57,521 nucleotides of DNA from Magnetococcales bacterium (lineage in GTDB: Bacteria > Pseudomonadota > Magnetococcia > Magnetococcales > UBA8363), in contig JADGCQ010000012.1 of assembly GCA_015228925.1 (NCBI GenBank), forward strand, positions 1 to 57,521, read 5' to 3'. Numbering within the stretch: the first letter of the stretch is position 1; each line of letters starts with the position of its first letter. The notes beneath the pieces were generated by a model, which ran no database searches, was not told the DNA's origin, and was given only the letters and a program-made list of their open reading frames with translations. The translations under genes were made by a program, and so were the position numbers. Below are positions 16,618-26,149 of this stretch, one piece after another.

Positions 16618-18126
16618 GTGAATATCGTCTTATACTATCCCAAGATGGGCATGTCCGCTTCTCTCGTCAATCACATGCCCCTGAGTCTGTTGTACGCCGC
16701 CATCGACAGCCTGGATGTGGGGGTCAGCGTTCGTGTAGTGGATGGGCGTCTTGCTCCCCGACGGTGGCAACAGGCATTGGAAACCCAAATCGATTCCCAA
16801 ACCCATCTACTTGGTATCAGCGTCATGAGTGGGGCACCCATCACCAATGCCCTAGAGGTTTCCCGTTGGTGCAAGAAACATCACCCCCACATCAAAATAG
16901 TCTGGGGTGGACCCCATACTATGTTCCATGGCCGGGAAGTTTTAAACGAACCCAGTGTTGACTTTTCCATCAGTGGCTACGGTTCTCTCCCTTTGGCACG
17001 TCTTTGCCGCAACCTTCGGGGTGATGCCGATGCCCCTGAATTCAAAGATATCCCTGGTTTGAATTATCGTCATCAGGGCGCGGTCATGACCGTTCCTGTC
17101 GAAAATCGTTTTGAATTTATTGACTATAAGAAAATACCCTATGACCTCATTCGGGCAAACCTGGACCGTTACGGCCAGATGGAAAACGCCGAACGGGTCT
17201 TCTCCATGTACAGTTCCATGGGATGCCCATACCAATGCAGTTTTTGCTCAGCCCCGGCACAATATAAGGATATCCGAAAGAAATTTGAGATTTATCCCTT
17301 TTCCGAAGTCGTGGATCATATAGATCATGTTGTCTCCCGCTATGGTGCGACTTATATTTATTTTATTGATGATGATTCTTTTGTGCGTATCAGTCATATC
17401 GAGGCGATCATTGATGAGATCCAACGACGTGGTATCCGCGTCAAATTGGGGTTTCGTGGTGCGCGCATCAATGAAATCAAAAAAATGTCAGATACTTTTC
17501 TGAACAAACTTGCCGACGCGGGGACCGACATCATGCATATCGGTGCCGAATCGGGTTCTCAAAAGACCCTGGATCTTATCAAAAAGAATTGTACCGTAGC
17601 CGACATCATTGACGTGAACCTGAAAATGGCTAGGCATCCAGAAATCAAGTGTGCGTATAATTGGATCGTAGGTTTGCCGGGAGAGACCATCGAAGATATC
17701 CATGAAACCAGAAAATTGATGATTCGTCTGATTCACGATAATCCCAATGTGATTTTGTTCACTCCAAACATGTTCCGACCATTGCCCCATACTGAACTAT
17801 ACGAGATGGCGGTAGCCCGTGGTTATCACAAGCCTGACCTTGTCAGCGAATGGGCCAATGTGGAAAACAGTGTGGAAGCCAAACGGTACGAAACACTTCC
17901 CTGGGTCGATGAAACGATGCACCGACAAGTGGAAATGCTTCAGATCGTCACCAATTTTATTGATAATAAAATATTTAAAATCGATTTAGGAAACACCTTG
18001 AAGTTCAATATTTTGCGATTCTTGGCCAGACTCTATACACCCATCGCCTGGGCACGGGTTCGGACAGGTTATTCCGGTCTTTTGTTCGAAAAAACCTTGT
18101 TGCAATGGGTTTCCAGGCTGGGCTAG
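16618..18126 (+). CDS. B12-binding radical SAM protein
   Basis: A 502-residue protein with an N-terminal cobalamin-binding-like Rossmann domain (residues 1-140; VWGGPHTMFHG is the typical late-domain turn) and a radical SAM barrel. The cluster motif is C-P-Y-Q-C-S-F-C (CX3CX2C) near residue 202. GAESGSQKTLDLIKK and YNWIVGLPGETIEDI follow, as expected for this class. A GTG start 12 bp after the glycosyltransferase gene is used. The B12-binding domain has no clear DxHxxG motif, so cobalamin may bind base-on or not at all. Substrate unknown; members include methylases and ring-forming enzymes. Confidence 0.88.
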   Translation: MNIVLYYPKMGMSASLVNHMPLSLLYAAIDSLDVGVSVRVVDGRLAPRRWQQALETQIDSQTHLLGISVMSGAPITNALEVSRWCKKHHPHIKIVWGGPHTMFHGREVLNEPSVDFSISGYGSLPLARLCRNLRGDADAPEFKDIPGLNYRHQGAVMTVPVENRFEFIDYKKIPYDLIRANLDRYGQMENAERVFSMYSSMGCPYQCSFCSAPAQYKDIRKKFEIYPFSEVVDHIDHVVSRYGATYIYFIDDDSFVRISHIEAIIDEIQRRGIRVKLGFRGARINEIKKMSDTFLNKLADAGTDIMHIGAESGSQKTLDLIKKNCTVADIIDVNLKMARHPEIKCAYNWIVGLPGETIEDIHETRKLMIRLIHDNPNVILFTPNMFRPLPHTELYEMAVARGYHKPDLVSEWANVENSVEAKRYETLPWVDETMHRQVEMLQIVTNFIDNKIFKIDLGNTLKFNILRFLARLYTPIAWARVRTGYSGLLFEKTLLQWVSRLG

Positions 18127-18193
18127 AAATGACGGGAACGTGATAGAATCGGAGCATACGTTAAAGTAGGAACAATTTCATCAAGGGGTTATC

Positions 18194-19615
18194 ATGAAGA
18201 TGCTGTTTTTGGCCGTTCCAAAGGCCATCTTTACCGGAAAAGTAAAACCACCCATGTTCCGGAATCCCCCCATCACCTTTGTATGGTTATCGGCCTTTTT
18301 AAAGCAGGCTGGTCATGAGCCTGAAATTCTTGACGGTTATTCCCTGGCTTTGACCGAAGAAGAAATCATGGCATATATCACCACGTCCAAGCCCGACATC
18401 GTTGGTTTTACATCGTTCACTTGTGAATACTCAGACATCTGTCATATGGCACAGCGGGTTCGGGAACTTCATCCAAAAATTCGTATCATTGTGGGTGGCT
18501 ACCACGCCAATACCTTTCCCGAAGATTTTTTCAATACCGCTTTTGATTTTGTATTTTCCGGAGAAGCGGAAGAAGGTTTGCCGCGTTTGCTAACACGACT
18601 GGACGGGGAGAAAAAAGATCTCAGCGATATTTCCGGGTTGCATTATCGTCATCACGACACCGGAACATGGATTTCCAACCCCCAAGGGCCGTACATTCCC
18701 AATTTTGATCATACCCCCATGTTGCCATATGCTATGATTTTGAAAAATGATTATGATCCGTGGTGGACCTCCATGAACAGCAAGGAAGGAAAATACATGG
18801 CCACGGTAACGGGCAAGGGATGTCCCATGCAATGTACCTTCTGTGATATTTCAAAAACGGAGGGACCGCGTTATCGTGCCATGAGTGCCCCAAGGGTCAT
18901 TCAGGAGTTTGCGTATCTCTATAACGACCTGGGGGTCACGCATGTAGAGATCAGAGACCCTTACTTCACAGTTGACCTTAAGCGCGTTGCTGAAATTGCA
19001 CAAGGCCTCATTAACCAAAATATCAAACTTGACTGGGGTTTTTCCAGTACGATCCACCGTATCAAGGATCTTGATCTACTCACACTTTTGCGACGATCCG
19101 GTTGCAGCTTCATCTTTTTTGGTGTGGAGAGCGGCAATCCTGCCATCCTAAAACGAGAGAAAAAGGTAACGCCGGATCAGGTCATCAAAGTCATTGCCAT
19201 GACACGGAAGGCGGGAATTTACGCCCATTGTGGGTTTATATTGGGACTTGAAGGAGAAACAGAACAGACGATTCAAGAGAGCATCGATTTAGCCATAAGG
19301 TGTCGCCCAAACGCAGCCAATTTTACCATCGCCGTTCCTTATCCGGGTACGGAGATGTTCAACTCATACAAGGAAAAAAATTTTATCAAAACTTATGATT
19401 GGAAGGACTATCGTCAGGACTACCCCGTATTTGAAACGGATCATTTGAGCCGGGAACAACTGCTTCATTGGCTTGAAATATCCCACCGTCGTTTTTTCTT
19501 CCGACCGGCCTACATATGGGACCGTCTGTTGCAGATTCGCTCCTGGAAGCAATTCAAAGATCATGCACGAATCGGATTGAGCATGTTCAGAGATACCATG
19601 TCTTACAAGACTTAA
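18194..19615 (+). CDS. B12-binding radical SAM protein (second copy)
   Basis: A 473-residue protein of the same two-domain build as its upstream neighbour but clearly divergent. The N-terminal cobalamin-type domain contains IIVGGYHANTFPED near residue 100. The radical SAM cysteines are C-P-M-Q-C-T-F-C near residue 211, followed by GVESGNPAILKREKK and CGFILGLEGETEQTI. No canonical DxHxxG motif is seen. The 67-bp gap to the previous gene suggests a shared transcript. Two related radical SAM proteins side by side with glycosyltransferases point to modification of a lipid or sugar, but the substrate is unknown. Confidence 0.88.
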   Translation: MKMLFLAVPKAIFTGKVKPPMFRNPPITFVWLSAFLKQAGHEPEILDGYSLALTEEEIMAYITTSKPDIVGFTSFTCEYSDICHMAQRVRELHPKIRIIVGGYHANTFPEDFFNTAFDFVFSGEAEEGLPRLLTRLDGEKKDLSDISGLHYRHHDTGTWISNPQGPYIPNFDHTPMLPYAMILKNDYDPWWTSMNSKEGKYMATVTGKGCPMQCTFCDISKTEGPRYRAMSAPRVIQEFAYLYNDLGVTHVEIRDPYFTVDLKRVAEIAQGLINQNIKLDWGFSSTIHRIKDLDLLTLLRRSGCSFIFFGVESGNPAILKREKKVTPDQVIKVIAMTRKAGIYAHCGFILGLEGETEQTIQESIDLAIRCRPNAANFTIAVPYPGTEMFNSYKEKNFIKTYDWKDYRQDYPVFETDHLSREQLLHWLEISHRRFFFRPAYIWDRLLQIRSWKQFKDHARIGLSMFRDTMSYKT

Positions 19616-19642
19616 ATGAATAATAAGTTTCTCCCTGTGGTT

Positions 19643-21538
19643 TCAGTGACTTGTCATCATCAAGTGCCTATTCCAGTTAATAAACTGAAGGATGCCCAGC
19701 AGTGCAAATCCGGTATTGATCCGGCCACTGCGATGCTGCGCCCAAACGTCAGACACTTCCTGCCAACGAAGCCATCCCAGTGCGTTATTTGAAGCCCAAT
19801 CCAAATTTTCCTGGAACACATTGGCCATGGGGCCGGGATTGCGAAACCAAGCATCCACCGGCGGTAAAAAACCCGCTTTCGGGCGATGAAAATGGGCTTG
19901 AGGAACGCAGTGGGCAAGTGCCTGTCTGAGCAAAATTTTTCCTTTGCCATCACGACGTTTTGCAGTATCTGGAAGTTGGAAGCAAAACTCAACGAGGTCT
20001 CGGTTGAGTAATGGAACCCGAACTTCCAATCCATGGGCCATACTCATCCGGTCTACCTTGGCCAGAACGCTGGGGAGAAAATGGTCCAGGTCGGCAACCT
20101 GACGGGCGGTGAGGTAGGAGCGTTGCCCAGGGCAGTCATTCATTTTGGCCACATAGGCATCCAAAGGTTTTGCATCGTGTACCTGTGCCAGAAATTCTGG
20201 TTCGTACAGTCGTTGCTTGAGTGGATCGAAAAAAATACGCCGGAACGAGGCATGATCATATTTTGGACCTGCGGCAGCCGAGAGAAGCAGCCTCTCCAAA
20301 ACAAGACGATGACTATAGCGTTGCGTATCCGCAGGGAGTGTGACTGCCAGCGCGAAAGCGGCATTCCGCACAAACATGGGAATTTTGCGCAACCACGGGG
20401 TCAGGTTGCCTGCCTTGTAGGTATCGTAACCGGCCAATAATTCATCGCCGCCATCGCCTGCCAATATCACAGTTGCCCGACTCCGGGCATGACGTGCCAA
20501 CTGGAACATGGGGAAACAGGAGGCATCGGCCATAAGTTCTTTCATAGCTGCTAACGTGGTCCGTATCTCTTCTTCATTCCAGTTGAACATAATCCGATGG
20601 GATGAAAATCCCAGAGAATGCGCAAACGCATTAGCCAGCGCAGACTCATCAAACCCCGCTTGTTGGAATCCCAACGTAAAAGTTTCCGGTTGACCACCAA
20701 CATCCCGTACCGCAAGGGCAACCATACTGGAATCCAGTCCGCCAGAAAGAAAAAGTCCCAAAGGTGCGTCGCTGACCAGCTGCGAGGAGACGGCATGGCG
20801 AACCTTTTCCTGGAATATTTCCAACATGTCGTGATGAGATAAATGGCTTTGATGGGTCAGAGGAAGTTGCCAATACCGGTGTAACTGCGTTTTTTGCGGA
20901 GATATTTCCAGAAAATGTCCGGGAGGAAGCTGATAGAGATCCTGGATTCCTGAGAACGGAGCCGGCACATAGTTGAAGGTAAAAAACATGTCCAGCGCGA
21001 TGGGATCCGGTTTAGGAACCGACAGGATGGGACCAAACATGGCCAGAGGTTCCGATGCAAAAGAGGTCAAACCATTATTTTGGAAATAAAATAGTGGTTT
21101 TATTCCAAAATGATCGCGCACCAAGAAGAGGCGGCGTTGCTTTGGGTTGTATAGGGCAAACGCGAAGATACCATCCAGCATGTTCAGGCATGCCTCACCC
21201 CATTCCATCCATGCGGCCAAAATCACTTCCGTATCGGTTTCAGTTTTGAATAGATACCCTTTTTGCTGCAATTGGGTGCGCAAATTCCTGAAATTATAGA
21301 TTTCACCATTATAACTGATCACCCAACGGCCATCGGACGATAGCATTGGCTGCCGACCTGCGGAAGAAAGGTCCAGAACCGCCAAACGGGTATGACCAAG
21401 AAAAATACCCGGCTCCACGAAGAAATCGGAGGTATCTGGACCTCTATGCGACAGAGCAGATACCATGTTTTCCATATCTGACCGTGGCCAAGCGACCACG
21501 TTGTGTTCAGGATTAAAGAGTCCAATAACACCACACAT
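19643..21538 (-). CDS. asnB: Asparagine synthase, glutamine-hydrolysing
   Basis: A 631-residue protein. Cys2 (MCGVIGLF) is the glutaminase nucleophile after Met removal. HRGPD near residue 33 and YNGEIYNF near 79 belong to the glutaminase domain, and FLSGGLDSSMVAL near 265 is the PP-loop that binds ATP. The ATG at 21538 is chosen because Cys must be residue 2 and GGGGA lies 7 bases upstream; upstream in-frame codons are not used. Homologues lie in O-antigen or exosortase-type clusters, where they may amidate uronic acids rather than make free asparagine. It is convergent with the second radical SAM gene. Confidence 0.92.
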   Translation of the reverse strand: MCGVIGLFNPEHNVVAWPRSDMENMVSALSHRGPDTSDFFVEPGIFLGHTRLAVLDLSSAGRQPMLSSDGRWVISYNGEIYNFRNLRTQLQQKGYLFKTETDTEVILAAWMEWGEACLNMLDGIFAFALYNPKQRRLFLVRDHFGIKPLFYFQNNGLTSFASEPLAMFGPILSVPKPDPIALDMFFTFNYVPAPFSGIQDLYQLPPGHFLEISPQKTQLHRYWQLPLTHQSHLSHHDMLEIFQEKVRHAVSSQLVSDAPLGLFLSGGLDSSMVALAVRDVGGQPETFTLGFQQAGFDESALANAFAHSLGFSSHRIMFNWNEEEIRTTLAAMKELMADASCFPMFQLARHARSRATVILAGDGGDELLAGYDTYKAGNLTPWLRKIPMFVRNAAFALAVTLPADTQRYSHRLVLERLLLSAAAGPKYDHASFRRIFFDPLKQRLYEPEFLAQVHDAKPLDAYVAKMNDCPGQRSYLTARQVADLDHFLPSVLAKVDRMSMAHGLEVRVPLLNRDLVEFCFQLPDTAKRRDGKGKILLRQALAHCVPQAHFHRPKAGFLPPVDAWFRNPGPMANVFQENLDWASNNALGWLRWQEVSDVWAQHRSGRINTGFALLGILQFINWNRHLMMTSH

Positions 21539-21660
21539 GTTTGATCCCCGTACAGGCAAAGGTCTGTCGCAATCCTTGAGGGACAGTTTAAATGGTTTGA
21601 TTTCACGATGATACCCCCTTACAGGAGTCTGTTGATCCAAACGCTGGTTCCCTCACCCCT

Positions 21661-21684
21661 CCCCCTCTCCCGGGGGGAGAAGGG
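21661..21684. repeat. CCCTCTCCC/GGGAGAAGGG palindrome
   Basis: A near-perfect palindrome of C/T and G/A runs upstream of asnB, of the REP-like kind found between genes in many proteobacteria. It may affect mRNA stability or asnB transcription. Confidence 0.55.
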
Positions 21685-21703
21685 AAAAAACAGCAACAAA
21701 ACA

Positions 21704-21759
21704 GGGGGGATCTGAACGGTTACCTTGAAACCGTAGAAGGGTAACCGTTCAGACCCCCC
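21704..21759. repeat. Inverted repeat with GAACGGTTAC arms
   Basis: The left arm (GGGGGG-A-TCTGAACGGTTACC, 21704-21724) and right arm (GGTAACCGTTCAGA-CCCCCC, 21740-21759) are reverse complements apart from one base; they enclose 15 bases containing ccgtagaag. A third copy of the left arm occurs at 22021. Confidence 0.75.
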
Positions 21760-21783
21760 CTAAAAAACGATTGAAAAGAAAGA

Positions 21784-21820
21784 AGGGGTCTGGGGAATTC
21801 TTTCCCCAGGGTTTTGACTT
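21784..21820 (+). repeat. Interspersed repeat, copy A
   Basis: aggggtctgggg and ccccagggttttgact flank a short core, so the sequence folds as a hairpin and is followed by a conserved tail. The same unit, inverted, is at 21964-22007 and, in direct orientation, at 57480-57521. Copy A is the most divergent of the three in its core. Confidence 0.8.
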
Positions 21821-21887
21821 TAAATCAAAAGCTTCAATTTTTTGCTCTTGAATTTGTTTTTGACTTTGAAATTAAAAGCCTAAATCT

Positions 21888-21973
21888 GGAAATATTTTTG
21901 TTTAAATTCAAAAGAAAGGTCAAAAGCTTAAGCATGGAAACCTTTTTGTTTAAATTCAAAAACAAAGTCAAAA
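21888..21973. repeat. Two A+T-rich tandem units with 48-bp period
   Basis: Two units starting ggaaa and containing tttttgtttaaattcaaaa begin at 21888 and 21936. The second runs into inverted repeat copy B. Together with the preceding A/T-rich stretch they fill the spacer between repeat copies A and B, suggesting amplification inside one composite element. Confidence 0.65.
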
Positions 21974-22007
21974 CCCTGGGGGCAATCCCCCAGACCCCTT
22001 TTTTCTT
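21964..22007 (-). repeat. Interspersed repeat, copy B (inverted)
   Basis: Reverse complement of the unit seen at 57480-57521, nearly identical over about 40 bases (aaggggtctgggggattgcc and the gtcaaaaccctggggg side). With copy A it makes a large inverted repeat of about 225 bp in the gap upstream of asnB. Confidence 0.85.
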
Positions 22008-22020
22008 CCAATAATTTTAA

Positions 22021-22048
22021 GGGGGGGGCTGAACGGTTACGTAGAAGG
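22021..22048 (+). repeat. Third GAACGGTTAC arm
   Basis: gggggggg-ctgaacggttac-gtagaagg repeats the left arm at 21704 and the gtagaagg inside that element, in the same orientation. It ends against the last codons of the minus-strand membrane-protein gene. Confidence 0.65.
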
Positions 22049-23596
22049 AGAACTCAAAAACAGACCTTTAAGAAAGCGACTACTCATGAGGCCGCCGACA
22101 CCGACCAGAATAAAAAAGAAATCAATCGGCATTCGGTAGAGAGCAATAGCAGGGTGAGCAGTGTACGCGGACGACAACATGACAATACCAAACGCTGGTA
22201 TAAACATGGTCAAGATCAAACGTACCTGACGCTTTCGCCATTGCAGGATTAAAGGGATGCCTACCAGAAAAAAGAAGAGCATGGGTGGCAACAGTGTGTT
22301 GAGAAATGTGTTGGTAAAGAGACTGGGCATATAACCGCCTAGTTCAAAGTGTAATCGCAGTAGCCTTTTCTTATAATCTGCTTCCAATCTGTCATACTCC
22401 TGTGGATCAGAATGTCGTTCCTTCCAGCGTTTAATGACAGCCGCATCATGTTCTCTGGATTTTTCTTGCCCCTCCAAGGTGGAACGAAAGGTATGAGGGA
22501 TCCCATTTTGCTTCGTCTTGGCAAGACCCGTTATCCCCATAACGCTACCTGCATCACCGCTTATCGCCAAGCCTAGTGTTTGATAGTGAATCAGCATAAA
22601 ATAGATTTTTTTCATCCAAGTCATGAAGAATGATCCAGGATTCTTGAAAACCACCTCAAAAGCCGCTCTCCTCATGATCCCTTCGTCAAAGACGGTATCG
22701 ATGAAGGTAAGGTCAAAGAAGCTCCGAACATCAGGGTGGGAGAAAAAGGTTTCTACGTTTATATCCAGTTGGGAATAGGGTGGATTATCAAGAAGTTCCC
22801 GTTCCACCAAGGCGAAGATTTTTTCAGAATTCGGCCCGGCTGATCTGTCCATCATACCATTCATGTATATCATAACCCCTGGAAACATATTACTCGCTGG
22901 AGCCAGGAAGAATTGAGCGTTTCGATATAAATTAAGGCTGGCATATCCAAGTATACTGCCAACAAAAACAGATAAAAATACCACACAGTAAATCATGTTT
23001 TTCTTGTTGAACCCATGCGTGACTACCGGGATCAAGGCACAAAAACCAAAAAGAATACCGGACGGGCGGACAATCACCACGAGAAATGTTGCAAATCCCA
23101 GAATGGCATAGGTCGAAGCCTGGTTTTTTTCGTATAACCGCACCACCAAAGCGGACCAAAGAACCAAAAATAATGCCATCAAATTATCACTGGCCAATTG
23201 GTGAAATAACACAGTAACCTGAAAATGGAAAAGGAGGAGTACAGTTACGATTCGAGCTTGGTACAAACCCAAGAGTCTCGCTGTGTAGTATGCAGCCAAC
23301 AGATAGAGGAGATAGAGGAGCAAAAGTGACAGATGGAAGGTATACGCCCCAAGACCTGCGAGAGTTCCAACGATCCATGACGAAAGAAAGGTTCTAAACA
23401 GCGCAGCACCGGGGGCGATGTCAAGATAGGCGCTGAGGAAAGTTGCCGCGTCAGGACCACCTCCTGGGGGAATGCTCTGTGAAATAAAAATAAAAAATAA
23501 ACTTGCAAACACCAGCAATAGCGCAATAAATTTGCCGTCGTCCATGAACGTAGACAAAAAACCATGTTTGGAATCATTCTGCGTATCGCTATACAT
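22037..23596 (-). CDS. Polytopic membrane protein, glycosyltransferase-39-like
   Basis: A 519-residue protein with an N-terminal membrane helix (IALLLVFASLFFIFIS), about eight further hydrophobic helices up to residue 225, a hydrophilic loop (about 240-400) and three C-terminal helices. The general plan resembles dolichyl-phosphate mannosyltransferase/ArnT-like GT-C enzymes, but the family is not certain, and the first extracytoplasmic loop has only a single acidic residue (GGGPDAATF) where GT-C enzymes usually place catalytic Asp residues. It may act as a lipid-linked sugar transferase in the surrounding glycan island. It is divergent from the methyltransferase gene with about 60 bp between them. 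Confidence 0.6.
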   Translation of the reverse strand: MYSDTQNDSKHGFLSTFMDDGKFIALLLVFASLFFIFISQSIPPGGGPDAATFLSAYLDIAPGAALFRTFLSSWIVGTLAGLGAYTFHLSLLLLYLLYLLAAYYTARLLGLYQARIVTVLLLFHFQVTVLFHQLASDNLMALFLVLWSALVVRLYEKNQASTYAILGFATFLVVIVRPSGILFGFCALIPVVTHGFNKKNMIYCVVFLSVFVGSILGYASLNLYRNAQFFLAPASNMFPGVMIYMNGMMDRSAGPNSEKIFALVERELLDNPPYSQLDINVETFFSHPDVRSFFDLTFIDTVFDEGIMRRAAFEVVFKNPGSFFMTWMKKIYFMLIHYQTLGLAISGDAGSVMGITGLAKTKQNGIPHTFRSTLEGQEKSREHDAAVIKRWKERHSDPQEYDRLEADYKKRLLRLHFELGGYMPSLFTNTFLNTLLPPMLFFFLVGIPLILQWRKRQVRLILTMFIPAFGIVMLSSAYTAHPAIALYRMPIDFFFILVGVGGLMSSRFLKGLFLSSPST

Positions 23597-23656
23597 ATAG
23601 ATTGACCTTTTTAACTTCCGTTAACGTAGACGAGCCATAAGCCGTAGGATGATACC

Positions 23657-24769
23657 ATGAAAAACGATCACGTTCACGTATTGCGTTGCGTCGAATGCGG
23701 AGGATCTCTCGACCTCAGGGATGCCACCCTTCAGGATGATGTCGTCATTTCCGGTCGTCTGGGGTGCCAACAATGTGATCGGGTCTATCCCGTCATCGCT
23801 ACCGTGGCGGTCTGCTTTCGACGCAACGTGCTGCATGACTATCTGGAACCTTTTGAACGGGATTTTATTTTAGAACAGGGTTGGCAGGATTGTCTGACAC
23901 ATTCCGAAGGGGGCCACGATCCCTGGCATCAAAAACAGAAGGATGTCTCCGATAATTGGTCCTATCAATGGGGCCTTGTCGCAAAAAATATGGATCAAAA
24001 AGATTTCTCCGGTAGAGGCTACCATGCGCCGGAGGCTTTTTGGAATTTTGTCCGTATTCCCCGCGAAAGTGTTTCCGGAAAAACGGTTCTGGTGACCTGT
24101 GGCGGTTTTGGCCGGGAGGCCTATCACCTCGTGGCTGCAGGGGCTGAAACGGTCTTTTTCAATGAGATCGGCGTTGAAATCTATCAAGCCGCCAAACTGA
24201 TTCCTGACGCAGGTCGTAAACTAGTGCTGTTACGCAGTGATGCCATCCATCTGCCTCTCGCGGACCACAGCGTTGCCTTCGCCATCTGTGACCACGCCCT
24301 GCAACATATCCCCATGTATACGGAAGCCTTTCGAAAGCTTGTCGCATTGACTCAATCCGGTGGCAAAACAATCATTTGCGTCTACAGTTGGGAAAATAAT
24401 TTCCTGATGACGCACTGTGTGGATCCTTCTAAAAAAGTGCTGCACAAAATTAACCTTAAAGTCTTGCGATTCCTGGCCCTTCCCATAACCGCCATGGTTT
24501 TCCTTGCGGCTCATGGGTTCTATGCCCCCCTGGGACGGTTTCTTCCAAACCTTGGCCGCAAGTTGCCACTTTTTGAACATATGATCTTCTGGTCTCAATT
24601 CCCTTTTCCAGTCTTGTGGATATCCATCTTTGATTTGCTGCACGCCCCGGTATCGCACCACTTCCGTCGGGAAGAAGTGGAAAAGTTGGCCCTGGACAAT
24701 GATCTGGTTATCGAAGAACTCCATAACACCAATGGTTCTCTTTGGTCCTTGGTGGGGATAAAACCATGA
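23657..24769 (+). CDS. SAM-dependent methyltransferase with N-terminal zinc-ribbon
   Basis: A 370-residue protein. Residues 10-50 hold two Cys pairs (CVECGG and CQQCDR) of a Trm112-like zinc ribbon. A class I methyltransferase fold follows, with the SAM-binding glycine motif TCGGFGREAYHL near 148, an acidic FFNEIG motif after it, and AICDHALQHIP near 215. Residues 275-330 contain one or two hydrophobic stretches, suggesting membrane contact. Such zinc-ribbon methyltransferases are frequent in polysaccharide and lipid clusters. The acceptor is unknown. Its 3' end is 6 bp from the convergent glycosyltransferase gene. Confidence 0.8.
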   Translation: MKNDHVHVLRCVECGGSLDLRDATLQDDVVISGRLGCQQCDRVYPVIATVAVCFRRNVLHDYLEPFERDFILEQGWQDCLTHSEGGHDPWHQKQKDVSDNWSYQWGLVAKNMDQKDFSGRGYHAPEAFWNFVRIPRESVSGKTVLVTCGGFGREAYHLVAAGAETVFFNEIGVEIYQAAKLIPDAGRKLVLLRSDAIHLPLADHSVAFAICDHALQHIPMYTEAFRKLVALTQSGGKTIICVYSWENNFLMTHCVDPSKKVLHKINLKVLRFLALPITAMVFLAAHGFYAPLGRFLPNLGRKLPLFEHMIFWSQFPFPVLWISIFDLLHAPVSHHFRREEVEKLALDNDLVIEELHNTNGSLWSLVGIKP

Positions 24770-24775
24770 TCCATT

Positions 24776-26095
24776 TCAGGGGTTCCCCGCCATTTTCTTT
24801 CTAATCCCCCCAGCCAAAACGCCATCCAATAGTGCCGCTAAATCCCTGGCCCCCTCGCGCCTTGAATACCTGCGAACCAGATTTTGTTGTGTTTCGTCCA
24901 CCCTGCCCGCAACGAGATCTTCAAGGAAAATCATGAATTTCTCACCAATCGTTTCACGGTTTTCCAAAGGAGCATGATAGGAAACTTCACAACTGTCCAA
25001 AATTTTCCGGGAATCCCCCCCCTCCCCGATCAGAGAAAATACAGGACGCCCCGAACGCAAATATTCAAATAATTTAGCCGGAATCAACCGATCAAAGGCC
25101 TCTCCCTGGAAAAGTAAAAGACCATCCACCCCAACCATTTCCAATAAACTTTCCTTATAGGGCAATGTCGGTTCAAGAAACACTATGTCTCCCAAATCCC
25201 TCGATTGAATCATGGCGTTGATCTCCCCATCATGACCCGTTGCACGAAGAATCACCTGGATGCGGATACCACCATGGGCGCACGCCTGTGAACTACCGAT
25301 TAGACCGCGCCCCCTCAAATCGGTCAAAGCATCCAAAAACGCTGCTGGATTTCGTTCTTCTCGCCCGGTATAGAGGGTACCACCATGTAGCAAAGTGAGA
25401 ATTTTATCGCCACCGGGCTGCCTGGAAGAAGCCGCCATCGCCTGGACCATTTCGGGATCGCTAAACACATCCTCATCATAACCATTGGCAATGATCTGCC
25501 ATTTTTCACGCGGCAAGTTGGGATACCTTTGCTGCAACAGTTCCATGAGACCCGGTGTCGTTACGACAATACGATCACAGCGACCCAAAATCCTCGCCTC
25601 CAGACGGATAAAAAGCCTACGAATCCTGGGATCCACCGGATGCCGACCAATGACCATGGGATCGCGCAAATCCACCACCCAGGGTAACCCCGACCAACGG
25701 GATAAAAACCAACCGATCAACAACGATGTGGCAATGGGATAGGTAGACCAAATCACCTTGGGCCGATAACGACGGATCATCCACAAGCCCGCAGGGATGG
25801 CCCCCAAGAGCCATGAAGACCAGCGGTCCGGCATGGCGAGGATGCGTGCATAACGCCCTTTAATGGACAAATGCCGCGCAGTATCCAACGCAAATGGACG
25901 CAAAACCACCGTACCATGAGGGATATTCTCCCCCTGCCCCGCATCACAGCATTCGTAGGCTCTGGGGTGCGCAGACAACACCAAGGGTTTCCAACCAAAG
26001 TCAGACAAATACCTGGAAAATCCAAGGGTTCTGTGCGTACCACTGGCCTGTGCCGGAGGATAATGATAGGCAACCATCACGATCGATTTTTCCAT
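24776..26095 (-). CDS. Family 4 glycosyltransferase
   Basis: A 439-residue GT-B protein. The N-terminal domain starts VMVAYHYPPAQASGTHRTLG, a typical WbuB-type GT4 beginning, and holds VIWSTYPIATSLLIG and DLRDP near residue 145. The C-terminal domain includes IIANGYDEDVF near 210 and RLIPAKLFEYLRSGRPVF near 345, the EX7E-like donor-binding region. It probably acts in the cytoplasm on lipid-linked sugars. It is transcribed leftward and convergent with the methyltransferase gene. Donor sugar not predictable. Confidence 0.88.
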   Translation of the reverse strand: MEKSIVMVAYHYPPAQASGTHRTLGFSRYLSDFGWKPLVLSAHPRAYECCDAGQGENIPHGTVVLRPFALDTARHLSIKGRYARILAMPDRWSSWLLGAIPAGLWMIRRYRPKVIWSTYPIATSLLIGWFLSRWSGLPWVVDLRDPMVIGRHPVDPRIRRLFIRLEARILGRCDRIVVTTPGLMELLQQRYPNLPREKWQIIANGYDEDVFSDPEMVQAMAASSRQPGGDKILTLLHGGTLYTGREERNPAAFLDALTDLRGRGLIGSSQACAHGGIRIQVILRATGHDGEINAMIQSRDLGDIVFLEPTLPYKESLLEMVGVDGLLLFQGEAFDRLIPAKLFEYLRSGRPVFSLIGEGGDSRKILDSCEVSYHAPLENRETIGEKFMIFLEDLVAGRVDETQQNLVRRYSRREGARDLAALLDGVLAGGIRKKMAGNP

Positions 26096-26149
26096 GGTAC
26101 GCCCCCCTGTAGAAGATTTTTCTCAATGAAGAAAACAGTTGCCCAACCA

